Below are positions 16,069 through 24,586 of a DNA stretch of 64,000 nucleotides, piece by piece (within the stretch, counting starts at the first letter, position 1; each line of letters begins with the position of its first letter). Origin of the DNA: DASWLF01 sp963768765. GTDB lineage: Bacteria; Desulfobacterota; Desulfobaccia; Desulfobaccales; 0-14-0-80-60-11. The translations under genes were made by a program, and so were the position numbers. The stretch is taken from the NCBI GenBank assembly GCA_963768765.1, contig CAVYJK010000031.1:170008-234007 (forward strand), read 5' to 3'. Under the pieces are notes generated by a model. That model did no database searches, was not told the DNA's origin, and saw nothing but the letters and a program-made list of their open reading frames with translations.

Positions 16069-16953
16069 ATGGACGCGGAACTCAACCAGTTTTACCAGCA
16101 CCTTAGCGTGGAGCGGGGCCTGGCCCCCCTGACCCTGGCGGCCTACGCCCGGGACCTCCAGGATTTCTGGGAGTACCTGGAAGAGCAAGGCCGGGAGAGC
16201 TGGGCCGCGGTGACCCTTAACGACCTGAAGGACTACCTGGCGGCCCTGGAGGCCCGGGGGCTGTCCGCCCGCAGCCGGGCCCGGAAACTTTCGGCCCTGC
16301 GGCAGTTTTTCCGCTTCCTGGAGCGGGAGGAGGCCCTACTCGCCAACCCGGTGGAGTTCCTGGACTCGCCCCGGCTGCCCCAGAGACTCCCCCAGGTGCT
16401 GGGGGAACAGGAGGTGGAGGCCCTGCTGAACGCCCCGGACCCGGCCACCCCGCGGGGCCAGCGGGACGCCGCCCTGCTGGAGGTGCTCTACGCCACGGGG
16501 CTGAGGGTCTCGGAGCTGGTGGGCCTAACGGTGAAGCAGCTGGACCTGCGCCGGGGCGTGGTGCGGCCCCTGGGCAAGGGCTCCAAGGAGCGGGTGGTGC
16601 CCATGGTGGCCAAGGCTACGGAAAAGTTGCAGCTTTACCTCTCCCAGGGTCGCGCCCAGCTGCTCAAAGGCCGGCAAAGCCAATACGTCTTCGTCAACCG
16701 GCGGGGCGGCAGACTCACCCGCCAGGGCTTCTGGAAGATTTTGAAGACTTATGCCCGGAAGGTCGGGGTGCGGGATTTGAGCCCCCACACCCTGCGCCAC
16801 TGCTTTGCCACCCATCTTTTGAGCCGGGGAGCAAATTTGCGGGTGCTGCAACTGTTGCTGGGCCATGCGGATCTCGCCACCACCCAGATCTACACCCATC
16901 TGGACGCGGCCCGCCTTAAGGAAATCCACCGAAAGGCCCACCCCCGGCCATGA
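16069..16953 (+). CDS. Tyrosine recombinase XerC/XerD
   Basis: Resolves chromosome dimers at dif with its partner Xer protein. It has the N-terminal SAM-like core-binding domain (about 1-90) and the catalytic domain with the full set of residues: Arg146 (ATGLRVSEL), Lys170, His240 and Arg243 (HTLRHCFATHLL), His266 (LLGHADLATTQ) and Tyr275. The length of 294 fits a housekeeping Xer, not an integron or phage integrase. XerC and XerD cannot be separated from this alone. Its stop overlaps the next ATG (ATGA), so the two genes are translationally coupled. Confidence 0.93.
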   Translation: MDAELNQFYQHLSVERGLAPLTLAAYARDLQDFWEYLEEQGRESWAAVTLNDLKDYLAALEARGLSARSRARKLSALRQFFRFLEREEALLANPVEFLDSPRLPQRLPQVLGEQEVEALLNAPDPATPRGQRDAALLEVLYATGLRVSELVGLTVKQLDLRRGVVRPLGKGSKERVVPMVAKATEKLQLYLSQGRAQLLKGRQSQYVFVNRRGGRLTRQGFWKILKTYARKVGVRDLSPHTLRHCFATHLLSRGANLRVLQLLLGHADLATTQIYTHLDAARLKEIHRKAHPRP

Positions 16954-19601
16954 GCAGTCGCGACCGCCACCGCCCCAAGCCGCCCAGCCGCACCCTGGAG
17001 GTGATCACCACCCATCTCAACGCCGACTTCGACGCCATGGCCTCCATGGTGGCCGCCAGGAAGCTCTATCCCAACGCCATCCTGTCCTTTCCCGGGTCCC
17101 AGGAGCGCAACCTGCGGGATTTTTTCATCCGGTCCAGTTTTTATTTCCTGGACTTCACCCGGGCCAAGCAGGTGCCCATTGAAGAAATCAAGAGGTTGAT
17201 CCTGGTGGATACCCGCCAGGCCTCCCGCCTGGGGAAATTTGCCGAAGCCGCGACCGACGGCGAGGTGGACATCCACATCTACGACCACCACCCCGAATCG
17301 CCCGACGACGTCCACGGCAGCCTGGAGGTGGTGGAGATGCTGGGGTCCACCACCGCCATCTTAACCCGCATCCTTAAAGAGCGGGGCCTCCACCTCACGC
17401 CCCAGGAAGCCACCGTCATGGCCCTGGGAATCTTTGAGGACACGGGCTGCTTCACCTTCACCTCCACCACCCCCCAGGACTTCGAGGCCGCGGCGTATCT
17501 TTTGGGCCAGGGGGCCGACCTCAACGTGGTCTCCGAGATCATCACCCGGGAGCTGAACGCCGAGCAGGTGACCTTGCTCAACGACTTGCTGGAGCACTCC
17601 ACCAGCTTCCACGTGGGCGGCATCGAGGTAGTCATGGCCCGCACCACCGCGCCGGAGTATGTCCCCGACTTTGCGGTGGTGGCCCACAAGCTCATGGACA
17701 TGGAGAATATCCAGGTGCTCTTCGCCCTGGCCCAGATGGAGGACCGGGTCTTCGTGGTGGGCCGCAGCCGTCTCCCCGAGGTGGACGTGGCCGACATCCT
17801 GGCGGAGCTGGGGGGCGGCGGCCACAGCTATGCCGCCTCCGCCGCGGTGAAAGACACGCCCCTGGCCCAGGTGGAGGAAAAGCTGCGCCAGATCCTCCAG
17901 ACCCGGGTCCATCCCGGACGCCGGGCCCGGGAGATCATGTCCTTCCCGGTGAAATCCGTGGGTCCGGAAATTACCCTGGAGCGGGCCGAAGTCATCGTGA
18001 ACCGTTACAGCATCAACGCCCTGCCGGTGATGTCGGGTGGCAGGCTCCTGGGGCTGATTTCCCGGCAGACCATTGAAAAAGGCATTTACCACGGCCTCAA
18101 AACCCACCCGGTGAAGGATTACATGACCACGGAGATCGACACGGTGGGGCCGGACGCCACCCTGCCGGAGATCCGGGAAAGATTGGTGATAAGCAAGCAA
18201 CGTTTACTTCCGGTCGTGGAGGACGGCCAGGTCATCGGCCTCATCTCCCGCACCGATCTGCTCCACCTCCTCATCGCCGAAAATGAAGAGGCCCAGTGGT
18301 CCCAACCCCTGCGCACCCGGAACATTATCTCCCTGATGCGGGAACGCCTGCCCAAAAAGATCCTGGAGATCTTGAAACAGGTGGGGGAAGTGGCCGCGGA
18401 GCTGGGCTTCAACGCTTACGTGGTGGGCGGCTTCGTCCGGGACCTGTTACTCAAGCACGAAAACCTGGACATCGACATCGTCATCGAGGGCGACGCCATC
18501 GAGTTCGCCAAACGGTTTGCGAGCCGCTACGGGGCCCGGTCCAGGCAGTTCCAAAAGTTCAAGACCGCGGTGATCATCTTCCCCGACGGCTTCAAAATTG
18601 ATGTGGCCACGGCCCGCACCGAGTACTACGAGGCCCCGGGGGCCCTGCCCATAGTGGAGTACAGCTCCATTAAAATGGACCTCTACCGCCGGGACTTCAC
18701 CATCAACACCCTGGCTCTGAAGCTCAACCCCGGGGAATTCGGCACCCTGCTGGATTTCTTCGGGGCCCAGCGGGACCTGAAGGAGGGCCGCATCAGCCTG
18801 CTGCACAACCTGAGCTTCGTGGAGGACCCCACCCGGGTCTTCCGGGCCATCCGCTTCGAGCAGCGCTTCAAGTTCCGCATCACCAAGCTGGCGGCCAACC
18901 TCATCGCCAACGCGGTGAAGAACAACTTTTTCGACCGCCTCTCCGGGGCCCGCCTGTTCCAGGAGCTCAGGCTCATCCTCATGGAGGAAAACCCCCTTCC
19001 CGCCATCGCCAGGTTGGCGGAGTTCGACCTCCTCAAGGCCGTGCACCCCCGGCTGGGCTACGACGAAGGGACCCGGGGCATGTTGGAAAGGGTCCAGGGG
19101 GTGCTCTCCTGGTACGACCTGCTCTATCTGGAGGAGCGCTACGAGAGGTGGCTGGTCTACTTCCTGGGCCTGGTGGAGTTTCTCACCGCCGGAGAGCTGG
19201 AAGAGATGCTGCGCCGCTTCAACCTGTCTCCCAAGCAGGCCGCGGAAATCTTCAAGGGCAAGGAGGAGGCGGACGAAGCCCTGGTGCGGCTCTTTCGCTA
19301 CGGGGAGCCCACCCGCAGCCAGATCTACCATCTGCTGGACCCCCTGGACACGGAATACCTGCTCTACATGATGGCCAAGTCCCGCCAGGAAGCGTCCCGC
19401 CGGGCCATCTCGCTGTACTTCACCCATTTGAAGCGCCTGAAGCCGGAGACCAAGGGCCGGGACCTGGTGGCCCTGGGATACAAGCCGGGGCCCCTCATCA
19501 AGGAGATGCTGGAGCGCCTGCTGGAAGCCCGCCTCGACGAAGAAGTGCGGAGCCGCAAGGAAGAAAAGGAATTCATCCGCCAGCTCTTCGGGCCGCCTTG
19601 A
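16950..19601 (+). CDS. DHH-CBS-tRNA nucleotidyltransferase fusion
   Basis: An 883-residue protein in three blocks. Residues about 18-320 form a DHH/DHHA1 phosphoesterase-like unit (THLNADFDAMASM, DHHPESPDD, GGGGHSYAASAAV). Two CBS domains follow (about 325-450; SINALPVMSGGRLLGLISR and LLPVVEDGQVIGLISR). The C-terminal half is a class II tRNA nucleotidyltransferase/poly(A) polymerase: VVGGFVRDLLL with the metal-binding DIDIVIEGD near residue 490, then RRDFTINTLAL. Such fusions occur in Desulfobacterota and Aquificae, usually as A-adding enzymes of a split CCA system. Nucleotide sensing by CBS and nuclease action by DHH are inferences. Confidence 0.92.
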   Translation: MSSRDRHRPKPPSRTLEVITTHLNADFDAMASMVAARKLYPNAILSFPGSQERNLRDFFIRSSFYFLDFTRAKQVPIEEIKRLILVDTRQASRLGKFAEAATDGEVDIHIYDHHPESPDDVHGSLEVVEMLGSTTAILTRILKERGLHLTPQEATVMALGIFEDTGCFTFTSTTPQDFEAAAYLLGQGADLNVVSEIITRELNAEQVTLLNDLLEHSTSFHVGGIEVVMARTTAPEYVPDFAVVAHKLMDMENIQVLFALAQMEDRVFVVGRSRLPEVDVADILAELGGGGHSYAASAAVKDTPLAQVEEKLRQILQTRVHPGRRAREIMSFPVKSVGPEITLERAEVIVNRYSINALPVMSGGRLLGLISRQTIEKGIYHGLKTHPVKDYMTTEIDTVGPDATLPEIRERLVISKQRLLPVVEDGQVIGLISRTDLLHLLIAENEEAQWSQPLRTRNIISLMRERLPKKILEILKQVGEVAAELGFNAYVVGGFVRDLLLKHENLDIDIVIEGDAIEFAKRFASRYGARSRQFQKFKTAVIIFPDGFKIDVATARTEYYEAPGALPIVEYSSIKMDLYRRDFTINTLALKLNPGEFGTLLDFFGAQRDLKEGRISLLHNLSFVEDPTRVFRAIRFEQRFKFRITKLAANLIANAVKNNFFDRLSGARLFQELRLILMEENPLPAIARLAEFDLLKAVHPRLGYDEGTRGMLERVQGVLSWYDLLYLEERYERWLVYFLGLVEFLTAGELEEMLRRFNLSPKQAAEIFKGKEEADEALVRLFRYGEPTRSQIYHLLDPLDTEYLLYMMAKSRQEASRRAISLYFTHLKRLKPETKGRDLVALGYKPGPLIKEMLERLLEARLDEEVRSRKEEKEFIRQLFGPP

Positions 19602-19727
19602 GGGGCTGAGAAATTCGACAACATCCGGCAATAAGAGCTAAACCAGGCGGGGTATTAGTGACGACAAGAATCCCGAACCTCACCGCATAGCAAAGTCATG
19701 ATTCTGTAGGGGCGTTCGAGGTGGCTT

Positions 19728-20087
19728 ATGATTGAGGTCATGGAGAGCAAGGGAAACCTTCTGTGGCTGCGGGCCAGCGGCAAGCTGACGGACCTGGACT
19801 ATCAAGAGGTCCTCATCCCGCGCCTGGAAGAGGTGATCTGGAAGCAGGACAAAGCCCGGCTGTTGTTCCACCTGGACCCGGATTTTCAAGGCTGGGAGCT
19901 GGGGGCCCTGTGGGATGATTTGAAGTTTGGCCTGAAGCACAAGGATGACTTCGAGAAGGTGGCCGTGGTGGGGGCGCCCCGGTGGGCGGAGGCCACCGTG
20001 AAGATTTTCGCCCACTTCATGGAGGGCGAAATCAAAACCATGCTGCCGGAGCAGTTGGCCGAGGCCTGGGAGTGGCTTCAGGAATAA
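19728..20087 (+). CDS. SpoIIAA-like (STAS-fold) protein
   Basis: A 119-residue soluble protein of the SpoIIAA-like family, beginning MIEVMESKGNLLWLRASGKL and containing DYQEVLIPRLEEVI and the typical RWAEATVKIFAHFMEGEIK stretch. Family members have a STAS-like fold and may bind lipids or partner proteins, but have no defined reaction. GAGGTGGCTT precedes the ATG. Monocistronic, pointing toward the methylmalonyl-CoA genes on the opposite strand. Confidence 0.85.
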   Translation: MIEVMESKGNLLWLRASGKLTDLDYQEVLIPRLEEVIWKQDKARLLFHLDPDFQGWELGALWDDLKFGLKHKDDFEKVAVVGAPRWAEATVKIFAHFMEGEIKTMLPEQLAEAWEWLQE

Positions 20088-20214
20088 AGGCGCGGCGTGG
20101 CGCTGGGAAACGCGGCCGCAGGCTTAAATCTGCTGATTAAAGCTAATGGCGGACCAGATGCCAGGCTCCCGGGGGCGCCATAAATTGCGTCCCTGCGGAC
20201 GTTACACTTTGTGC

Positions 20215-20619
20215 TTACCGTTGGCGGACGTGTTCCCGAATAAAGTTGATGATGTCGCCCGTGTTGGTGCCGGGGCCGAAGATGGCGGCGATTCCGGCGG
20301 TCTTCAGGTCGGGGATGTCCTCCTGGGGAATGATGCCGCCCCCCATCACCAGGACGTCTTCCAGGCCCTTTTCCCTGACCAACTCCATGACCCGGGGAAA
20401 CAGGTAGTTGTGGGCGCCGGACAGCACGCTCATGGCGATGACATCGGCGTCTTCCTGCACGGTTGCCGCGACGATCTGCTCGGGGGTCTGCCTGAGGCCC
20501 GTGTAAATCACTTCCATGCCGGCATCCCGCAAGGCCGCGCAGATCACCTTGATGCCCCGGTCATGGCCGTCCAGGCCGGGCTTGGCGGCCAGCACCCTGA
20601 TCTTTCTTTCTTCCGGCAT
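20215..20619 (-). CDS. Methylmalonyl-CoA mutase, B12-binding subunit
   Basis: Carries the cobalamin cofactor for the mutase that interconverts methylmalonyl-CoA and succinyl-CoA. The 134-residue protein is just the C-terminal B12 domain: AAKPGLDGHDRG contains the DxHxxG motif whose His ligates cobalt, followed by SVLSGAHNYLFP and GGGIIPQEDIPDL of the Rossmann-like fold. An AGGAGATAGG site precedes the ATG at 20619. It lies downstream of the catalytic chain (20760-22446); together they make one enzyme, split as in many anaerobes and archaea. Confidence 0.95.
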   Translation of the reverse strand: MPEERKIRVLAAKPGLDGHDRGIKVICAALRDAGMEVIYTGLRQTPEQIVAATVQEDADVIAMSVLSGAHNYLFPRVMELVREKGLEDVLVMGGGIIPQEDIPDLKTAGIAAIFGPGTNTGDIINFIREHVRQR

Positions 20620-20673
20620 CTCCTATCTCCTTATCTTTGGCGCGGAATGAGAATTCTTAAATAGGGGCATGCA

Positions 20674-20757
20674 CTTGAGTTCAAAGTTCAAGGTTCAAGG
20701 TTGAGGTCCGGGGTTAAAAGCATCTCGTTTTTGAACTTTGAACCTCGAACCTTAAAC
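20674..20757. repeat. TTCAAGGTTCAA-type inverted repeat between the mutase genes
   Basis: Two pyrimidine/purine arms built from TTCAAAGTTCAAGGTTCAAGG and its approximate complement fold into a long hairpin around a GC-rich loop. Similar direct-and-inverted TTCAAGG repeats are common in environmental genomes. It separates the two mutase subunit genes by 140 bases. Confidence 0.6.
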
Positions 20758-20759
20758 TG

Positions 20760-22446
20760 TCATTTTACACCAACGCCGGGGCTTCGTATTCGCCGAAGAC
20801 GTTCTCGGAGGGTGTCGCAGACCTCTCCCAGGGTGGCCAGGGTCCGCACCGCCTTGAGGATGGGCGGCATGAGGTTGTCGGTGCCCTGGGCCGCGGCCTT
20901 GAGTTCCGCGAGGGCTTGCTTAACCGCGGCGTTATCCCGGGTGCTCTTCAGTTCTGTTAAGCGGGCCACCTGCTTTTCCCCCACCGCGGGGTCCACTTTC
21001 AGGAGGCCGGAGGGCTTTTCTTCTTCGGCCACCTGGAAGCGGTTGAGGCCCACCACCACCCGCTCTGCCTTTCTCGATCTCCCGCTGGTAGCGGTAGGCG
21101 CTGGCGCCGATCTCCTTCTGGACGAAGCCCTGCTCGATGGCGCCCACGGCCCCGCCCAGGCGGTCGATCTGGTCGATGTAGTCCTGGGCCCGGGCCTCGA
21201 TGGCGTCGGTGAGGTTTTCGATATAATAAGAGCCGGCCAGGGGGTCCACGGTGTCGCACACTGCGGTCTCATAGGCCACCACCTGCTGGCTGCGCAGGGC
21301 CACCTGCACCGCCAGTTCCGAGGGCAGGGCATGGGCCTCGTCGAAGGAGTTGGTATGCAGGGACTGGGTGCCGCCCAGCACCGCGCTCAGGGCCTGGAAG
21401 GCCACCCGCATGATGTTGTTCAGCGGCTGCTGGGCCGTGAGGGTGCAGCCCGCCGTCTGGGTGTGGAACCGCAGCATCAGGGACCGGGGGTCCTGGGCCC
21501 CGAAGCGCTCCTTCATGATCTTGGCCCACAGGCGCCGGGCGGCCCGGAACTTGGCCACCTCCTCCAGGAAATCGGAGTGGGAGTTGAAGAAGAAGCTGAG
21601 CCGCGGCCCGAATTCATCCACCTGCATGCCGGCCCGGATGGCCGCGTCCACGTAGGCGATGCCGTTGGCCAGGGTAAAGGCGATCTCCTGCACCGCAGTG
21701 GAGCCGGCCTCACGCATGTGGTAGCCGCTGATGCTGATGGTGTTCCACTGGGGCACTTCCTTGGTGCAGTAGGCGAAGATGTCGGTAATCAGGCGCATGG
21801 AGGGCCGGGGTGGGAAAATGTAAGTGCCCCGGGAAGAGTATTCCTTCAGGATGTCGTTTTGCACCGTGCCCCGCAGCTTGTCAAAAGAGATGCCTTGCTT
21901 TTCGGCGATGGCCAGGTACATGGCCAGGAGCACGGCGCAGGGCGAGTTGATGGTCATGGAGGTGGACACCTGGTCCAGGGGAATGCCCGCAAAAAGGCGC
22001 TCCATGTCCCACAGGGAGTCGATGGACACCCCCACTTTGCCCACTTCCCCCTGGGCCAGAGGGTGGTCGGAGTCGTAGCCGATCTGGGTGGGCAGGTCGA
22101 AAGCCACGGACAGGCCCGTCTGGCCGGATTTCAACAGAAAGTGGTAGCGCTCGTTGGTCTCTTCGGCGCTGCCGAAGCCGGCGTACTGCCGCATGGTCCA
22201 ATAGCGGCCGCGGTAGGCCGTGGGCTGCACCGCCCGGGTATAGGGATACTGGCCGGGGAAACCCAATTGTTTCAGGTAATCGAACCCTTCCATATCCAGG
22301 GGGGTGTAGACCCGGGCGATGGGGATGCCGGAAGTGTTGGCAAAATCCGGTTTGCGCTCCGGCATCTTTTTCAATACCTTGGCCACCGTTTCTTCGTATT
22401 TGGCCTTGGTGGCCTTCAGGGTCTCCAACTTTTCGGGATCACACAT
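20760..22446 (-). CDS. Methylmalonyl-CoA mutase, catalytic subunit (frameshifted)
   Basis: The substrate-binding TIM-barrel chain of the B12 mutase. It starts MCDPEKLETLKATKAKYEE (ATG 22446, GAGGTGGG site). RGRYWTMRQYAGFGSAEETN, VAFDLPTQIGYDSDHPLA, SISGYHMREAG and TAGCTLTAQQPLNNIMR are family hallmarks. Near 21067 a single extra base shifts the frame: the upstream frame reads EIEKGRAGGG, while the intact family sequence EKGERVVVGLNRF continues in the next frame to the stop at 20760. Removing one base restores 561 residues, the expected length for a catalytic chain lacking its B12 domain. A read error is more likely than a dead gene. Confidence 0.9.
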
Positions 22447-22545
22447 AAACCCACCTCGCTTTCGGGGACAATATACGATCAGCCTACGGCAACGGAGCAG
22501 GAAATGATTACTGCCCCTTGATCTCTCCAACTAAGGTCCTTGGTT

Positions 22546-23643
22546 TTAGCCGACGCCCAAAATACTCCAAAGAATCCCAGCCGTCAAGGTGGCGGCCAAG
22601 AGCCCCGCCTGGCTGGAGGCCAGGGCGTGGGGGAACAGGTTGTTGTGCGGGTCTTCGCTGCGCCCCAGGACCTGGGCCACCTGGGCCGCATGGGGCGGCA
22701 GTCCCAGAGCCGCGGCCCCCACCAGGGGGTTGATCTTCTGGGAGAAAAACAGGTTGACCACCTTGATGCCCAGGATGCCCACCAGGCTCACCAGAAACAG
22801 GGCCGCCAGCCCCAGCGCCATCACTTTCAGAAAGGTGAGGGACAGGATGTTTCCGGCCAGGCAACGGCTGCCCACCGCCAGGCCCAGGAGGGCCACCAGG
22901 ATATCCCCCAGGCGGTTGGCCAGGGTGCGGGCCAGCCTTTCCACCACCCCCGATTCCTTCAAGAGGTTGCCCAGAAAAAACATGCCGGTGAGCATCATGG
23001 CCCCCGGCACCAGCAGAGAGGTCAGGACCAGGCCCGCCCCGGCAAGCAGGATATTTTCCCGCTTGGCCACCTTCCGGGTGGGGGGCATGCGGATCATGCG
23101 CTCTTTCCGGGTGGTGAAGATTTTCACCAGGGGAGGCTGAATCAGGGGCAGCAGGCCCACCAGGAGGGCCGCGGTGAGCCCCACCGGGCCCACCAGGTCC
23201 CGGGCGAATCTGCCGCAGAGAAAGATGGCGGACAGCCCGCCGTCGCCGCCGGCCGCCAGGGAGCTGATGCCGGACTCCGGCGTGGTGAGGCCCAACTGCC
23301 AACCCAGAAACATGACGATCAGGAAGACAAAAGGTGAAAGCATGCCCACCATAACCTGCCGGGGGTGGGCGATGAGGTAACTCAGGTCCAGGCCGGCGCC
23401 CAGGCAGAATAAAATCAGAGGGGGATAGATGCCGTGGTCCCAAAGATACTGGATGGCGTCGATGAAAGGAGCAAATTCCGCCTTTAGCCCCGGGGCCGGT
23501 ACATTCACCAGGATCATGCCCGCGGCCAGCGGAATTAAGAAACCGGGATAGATGCGGTGGACGATGGCGGCATAAATGGTTCCCAGGGCCAACGCCGTCA
23601 TGACGATCCAGATGGCAAAACCCAGGGGGCCGGCGTCGGGCAT
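22546..23643 (-). CDS. Na+-translocating decarboxylase, beta subunit (OadB/GcdB/MmdB family)
   Basis: The membrane subunit that couples decarboxylation of carboxybiotin to Na+ export. 365 residues, strongly hydrophobic with about nine predicted helices. HGIYPPLILFCLGAGLDL, SPFVFLIVMFLGWQLGL and GDGGLSAIF (the region of the essential Asp in the GADGPT-type motif) match the family. DPHNNLFPHALASSQAGLL lies where the second conserved polar cluster occurs. The two motifs are somewhat divergent from the enterobacterial form. Placed between a biotin carrier and mutase genes, it most probably belongs to a methylmalonyl-CoA decarboxylase. Confidence 0.9.
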   Translation of the reverse strand: MPDAGPLGFAIWIVMTALALGTIYAAIVHRIYPGFLIPLAAGMILVNVPAPGLKAEFAPFIDAIQYLWDHGIYPPLILFCLGAGLDLSYLIAHPRQVMVGMLSPFVFLIVMFLGWQLGLTTPESGISSLAAGGDGGLSAIFLCGRFARDLVGPVGLTAALLVGLLPLIQPPLVKIFTTRKERMIRMPPTRKVAKRENILLAGAGLVLTSLLVPGAMMLTGMFFLGNLLKESGVVERLARTLANRLGDILVALLGLAVGSRCLAGNILSLTFLKVMALGLAALFLVSLVGILGIKVVNLFFSQKINPLVGAAALGLPPHAAQVAQVLGRSEDPHNNLFPHALASSQAGLLAATLTAGILWSILGVG

Positions 23644-23656
23644 GACTTAGGACACC

Positions 23657-24115
23657 TCAGCTTTCGGAAACCATTAGTAAGACCTCGCCCACGGAGACAT
23701 TGCTGCCCTTGCCCACCCGCACTTCCCGGACTACGCCGCCCACGGTAGCCTTGACGTCGTTTTCCATCTTCATGGCTTCCAGCTTCACCACCGTATCCCC
23801 CGGCTCTACCGAATCCCCCACCTGTACCAGGACCTCCAGGATGGCCCCGGGCATGGGGGCCACCACGGCTCCCGGTTCGCCGGCGGGCCCGGCGGGCTGG
23901 AGGGGAGGAGCCCCGGAAGCCACCGGGCGCGCCGGCGCCAGAGCCGCCGTCTTCGGCATGGCCGGGGCCGGTCTGGGCGCCGCGGCCGGGCCGCCCGCGG
24001 CAAACTTCACTTCATAGGGACGGCCGTTGACCAGCACCCGGGCCTGATCGCCCCTAACCGTGAGAATCTCAACTTCGAATGACTTTTCCCCGATGGTGAT
24101 CTGGTATCGCCGCAT
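23657..24115 (-). CDS. Biotin carboxyl carrier protein of the decarboxylase
   Basis: 152 residues. The N-terminal strand-rich region (MRRYQITIGEKSFEVEILTV) and the C-terminal lipoyl/biotinyl domain are joined by an Ala-Pro linker (about 55-80), which should be flexible. The biotin Lys sits in EAMKMEN near residue 116. It shuttles the carboxyl group from the carboxyltransferase to the beta subunit. Its ATG is 3 bases after the stop of the gamma-like gene, and its stop is 13 bases before the beta-subunit ATG, so the three are one operon. No carboxyltransferase (alpha) gene is adjacent. Confidence 0.93.
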   Translation of the reverse strand: MRRYQITIGEKSFEVEILTVRGDQARVLVNGRPYEVKFAAGGPAAAPRPAPAMPKTAALAPARPVASGAPPLQPAGPAGEPGAVVAPMPGAILEVLVQVGDSVEPGDTVVKLEAMKMENDVKATVGGVVREVRVGKGSNVSVGEVLLMVSES

Positions 24116-24118
24116 GAA

Positions 24119-24503
24119 TCATCTCTTTTGCATATGGTACCGGGCCTGCATGGCCTGCCAGCGTCCGGCCAGGGCCCAGGGGGAGGGGGCGCCGGCAGCC
24201 ATTGAGGGTTCCTGGGCCACCGCCGCCTCTGTCTGGTACAGACTCAGGGCCAGGGCGATGGCTGCCGCCACCAGGGACTCCTCCGGCTCGGCCTCGGCGG
24301 TGCCCGCCTCCGGCCGCGGCGCCGAGGCCGCAAGGGCCTCCGAGGCTGGCCGCCGGCTCCTGGGGCAGGGCCGCCCGCCTGATTTCAGGGGTTTCCCACC
24401 GCGACGCCAGGCGGGGCAGCCAGGCGCACATTAAGGTCAGCAAGACCCCCAGCAGCAGGATGAGAAGCGCTCCCAAGAACGCCTGCCCTAAAATCGAAGC
24501 CAT
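24119..24503 (-). CDS. Decarboxylase gamma-subunit-like small membrane protein (frameshifted)
   Basis: Starts MASILGQAFLGALLILLLGV with one membrane helix, the plan of OadG-type gamma subunits that dock the soluble and membrane parts. The initial frame becomes a Gly-rich nonsense stretch after about residue 50. Shifting by one base near 24350 gives a credible continuation: SEALAASAPRPEAGT, then EESLVAAAIALALSLYQTEA, ending RYHMQKR at the TGA at 24119, immediately before the biotin-carrier ATG. The VAAAIALAL helix is typical of the family. The span is one base longer than a multiple of three, consistent with a +1 error. Confidence 0.75.
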
Positions 24504-24506
24504 TTT

Positions 24507-24580
24507 TCAGCTCTCAGCTATCAGCTTTCAGCCGTCAGCTAAAGCTTAAGATTAAGATTAAATCCTAGCTGATAGCTGAC
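24507..24580. repeat. CAGCTATCAGCTTTCAGC-type hairpin repeat
   Basis: Repeated AGCTNTCAGC units on one arm and AGCTGATAGCTGA on the other fold back on each other. It fills the gap between the citrate-synthase candidate and the gamma-like gene. Non-coding, and of a type widely scattered in bacterial genomes. Confidence 0.55.
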
Positions 24581-24586
24581 TGCTCG

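Noticed and set aside
18447..19631. 394-codon minus-strand open frame
   Set aside because: Antisense to the nucleotidyltransferase domain, which shows clear family motifs.
20760..22446. Programmed frameshift in the mutase
   Set aside because: No slippery heptamer or downstream structure was evident, and the same +1 bias occurs in many unrelated genes.
20701..22521. 606-codon plus-strand open frame
   Set aside because: Antisense to the mutase catalytic chain; composition is that of a shadow frame and it has no recognisable motif.
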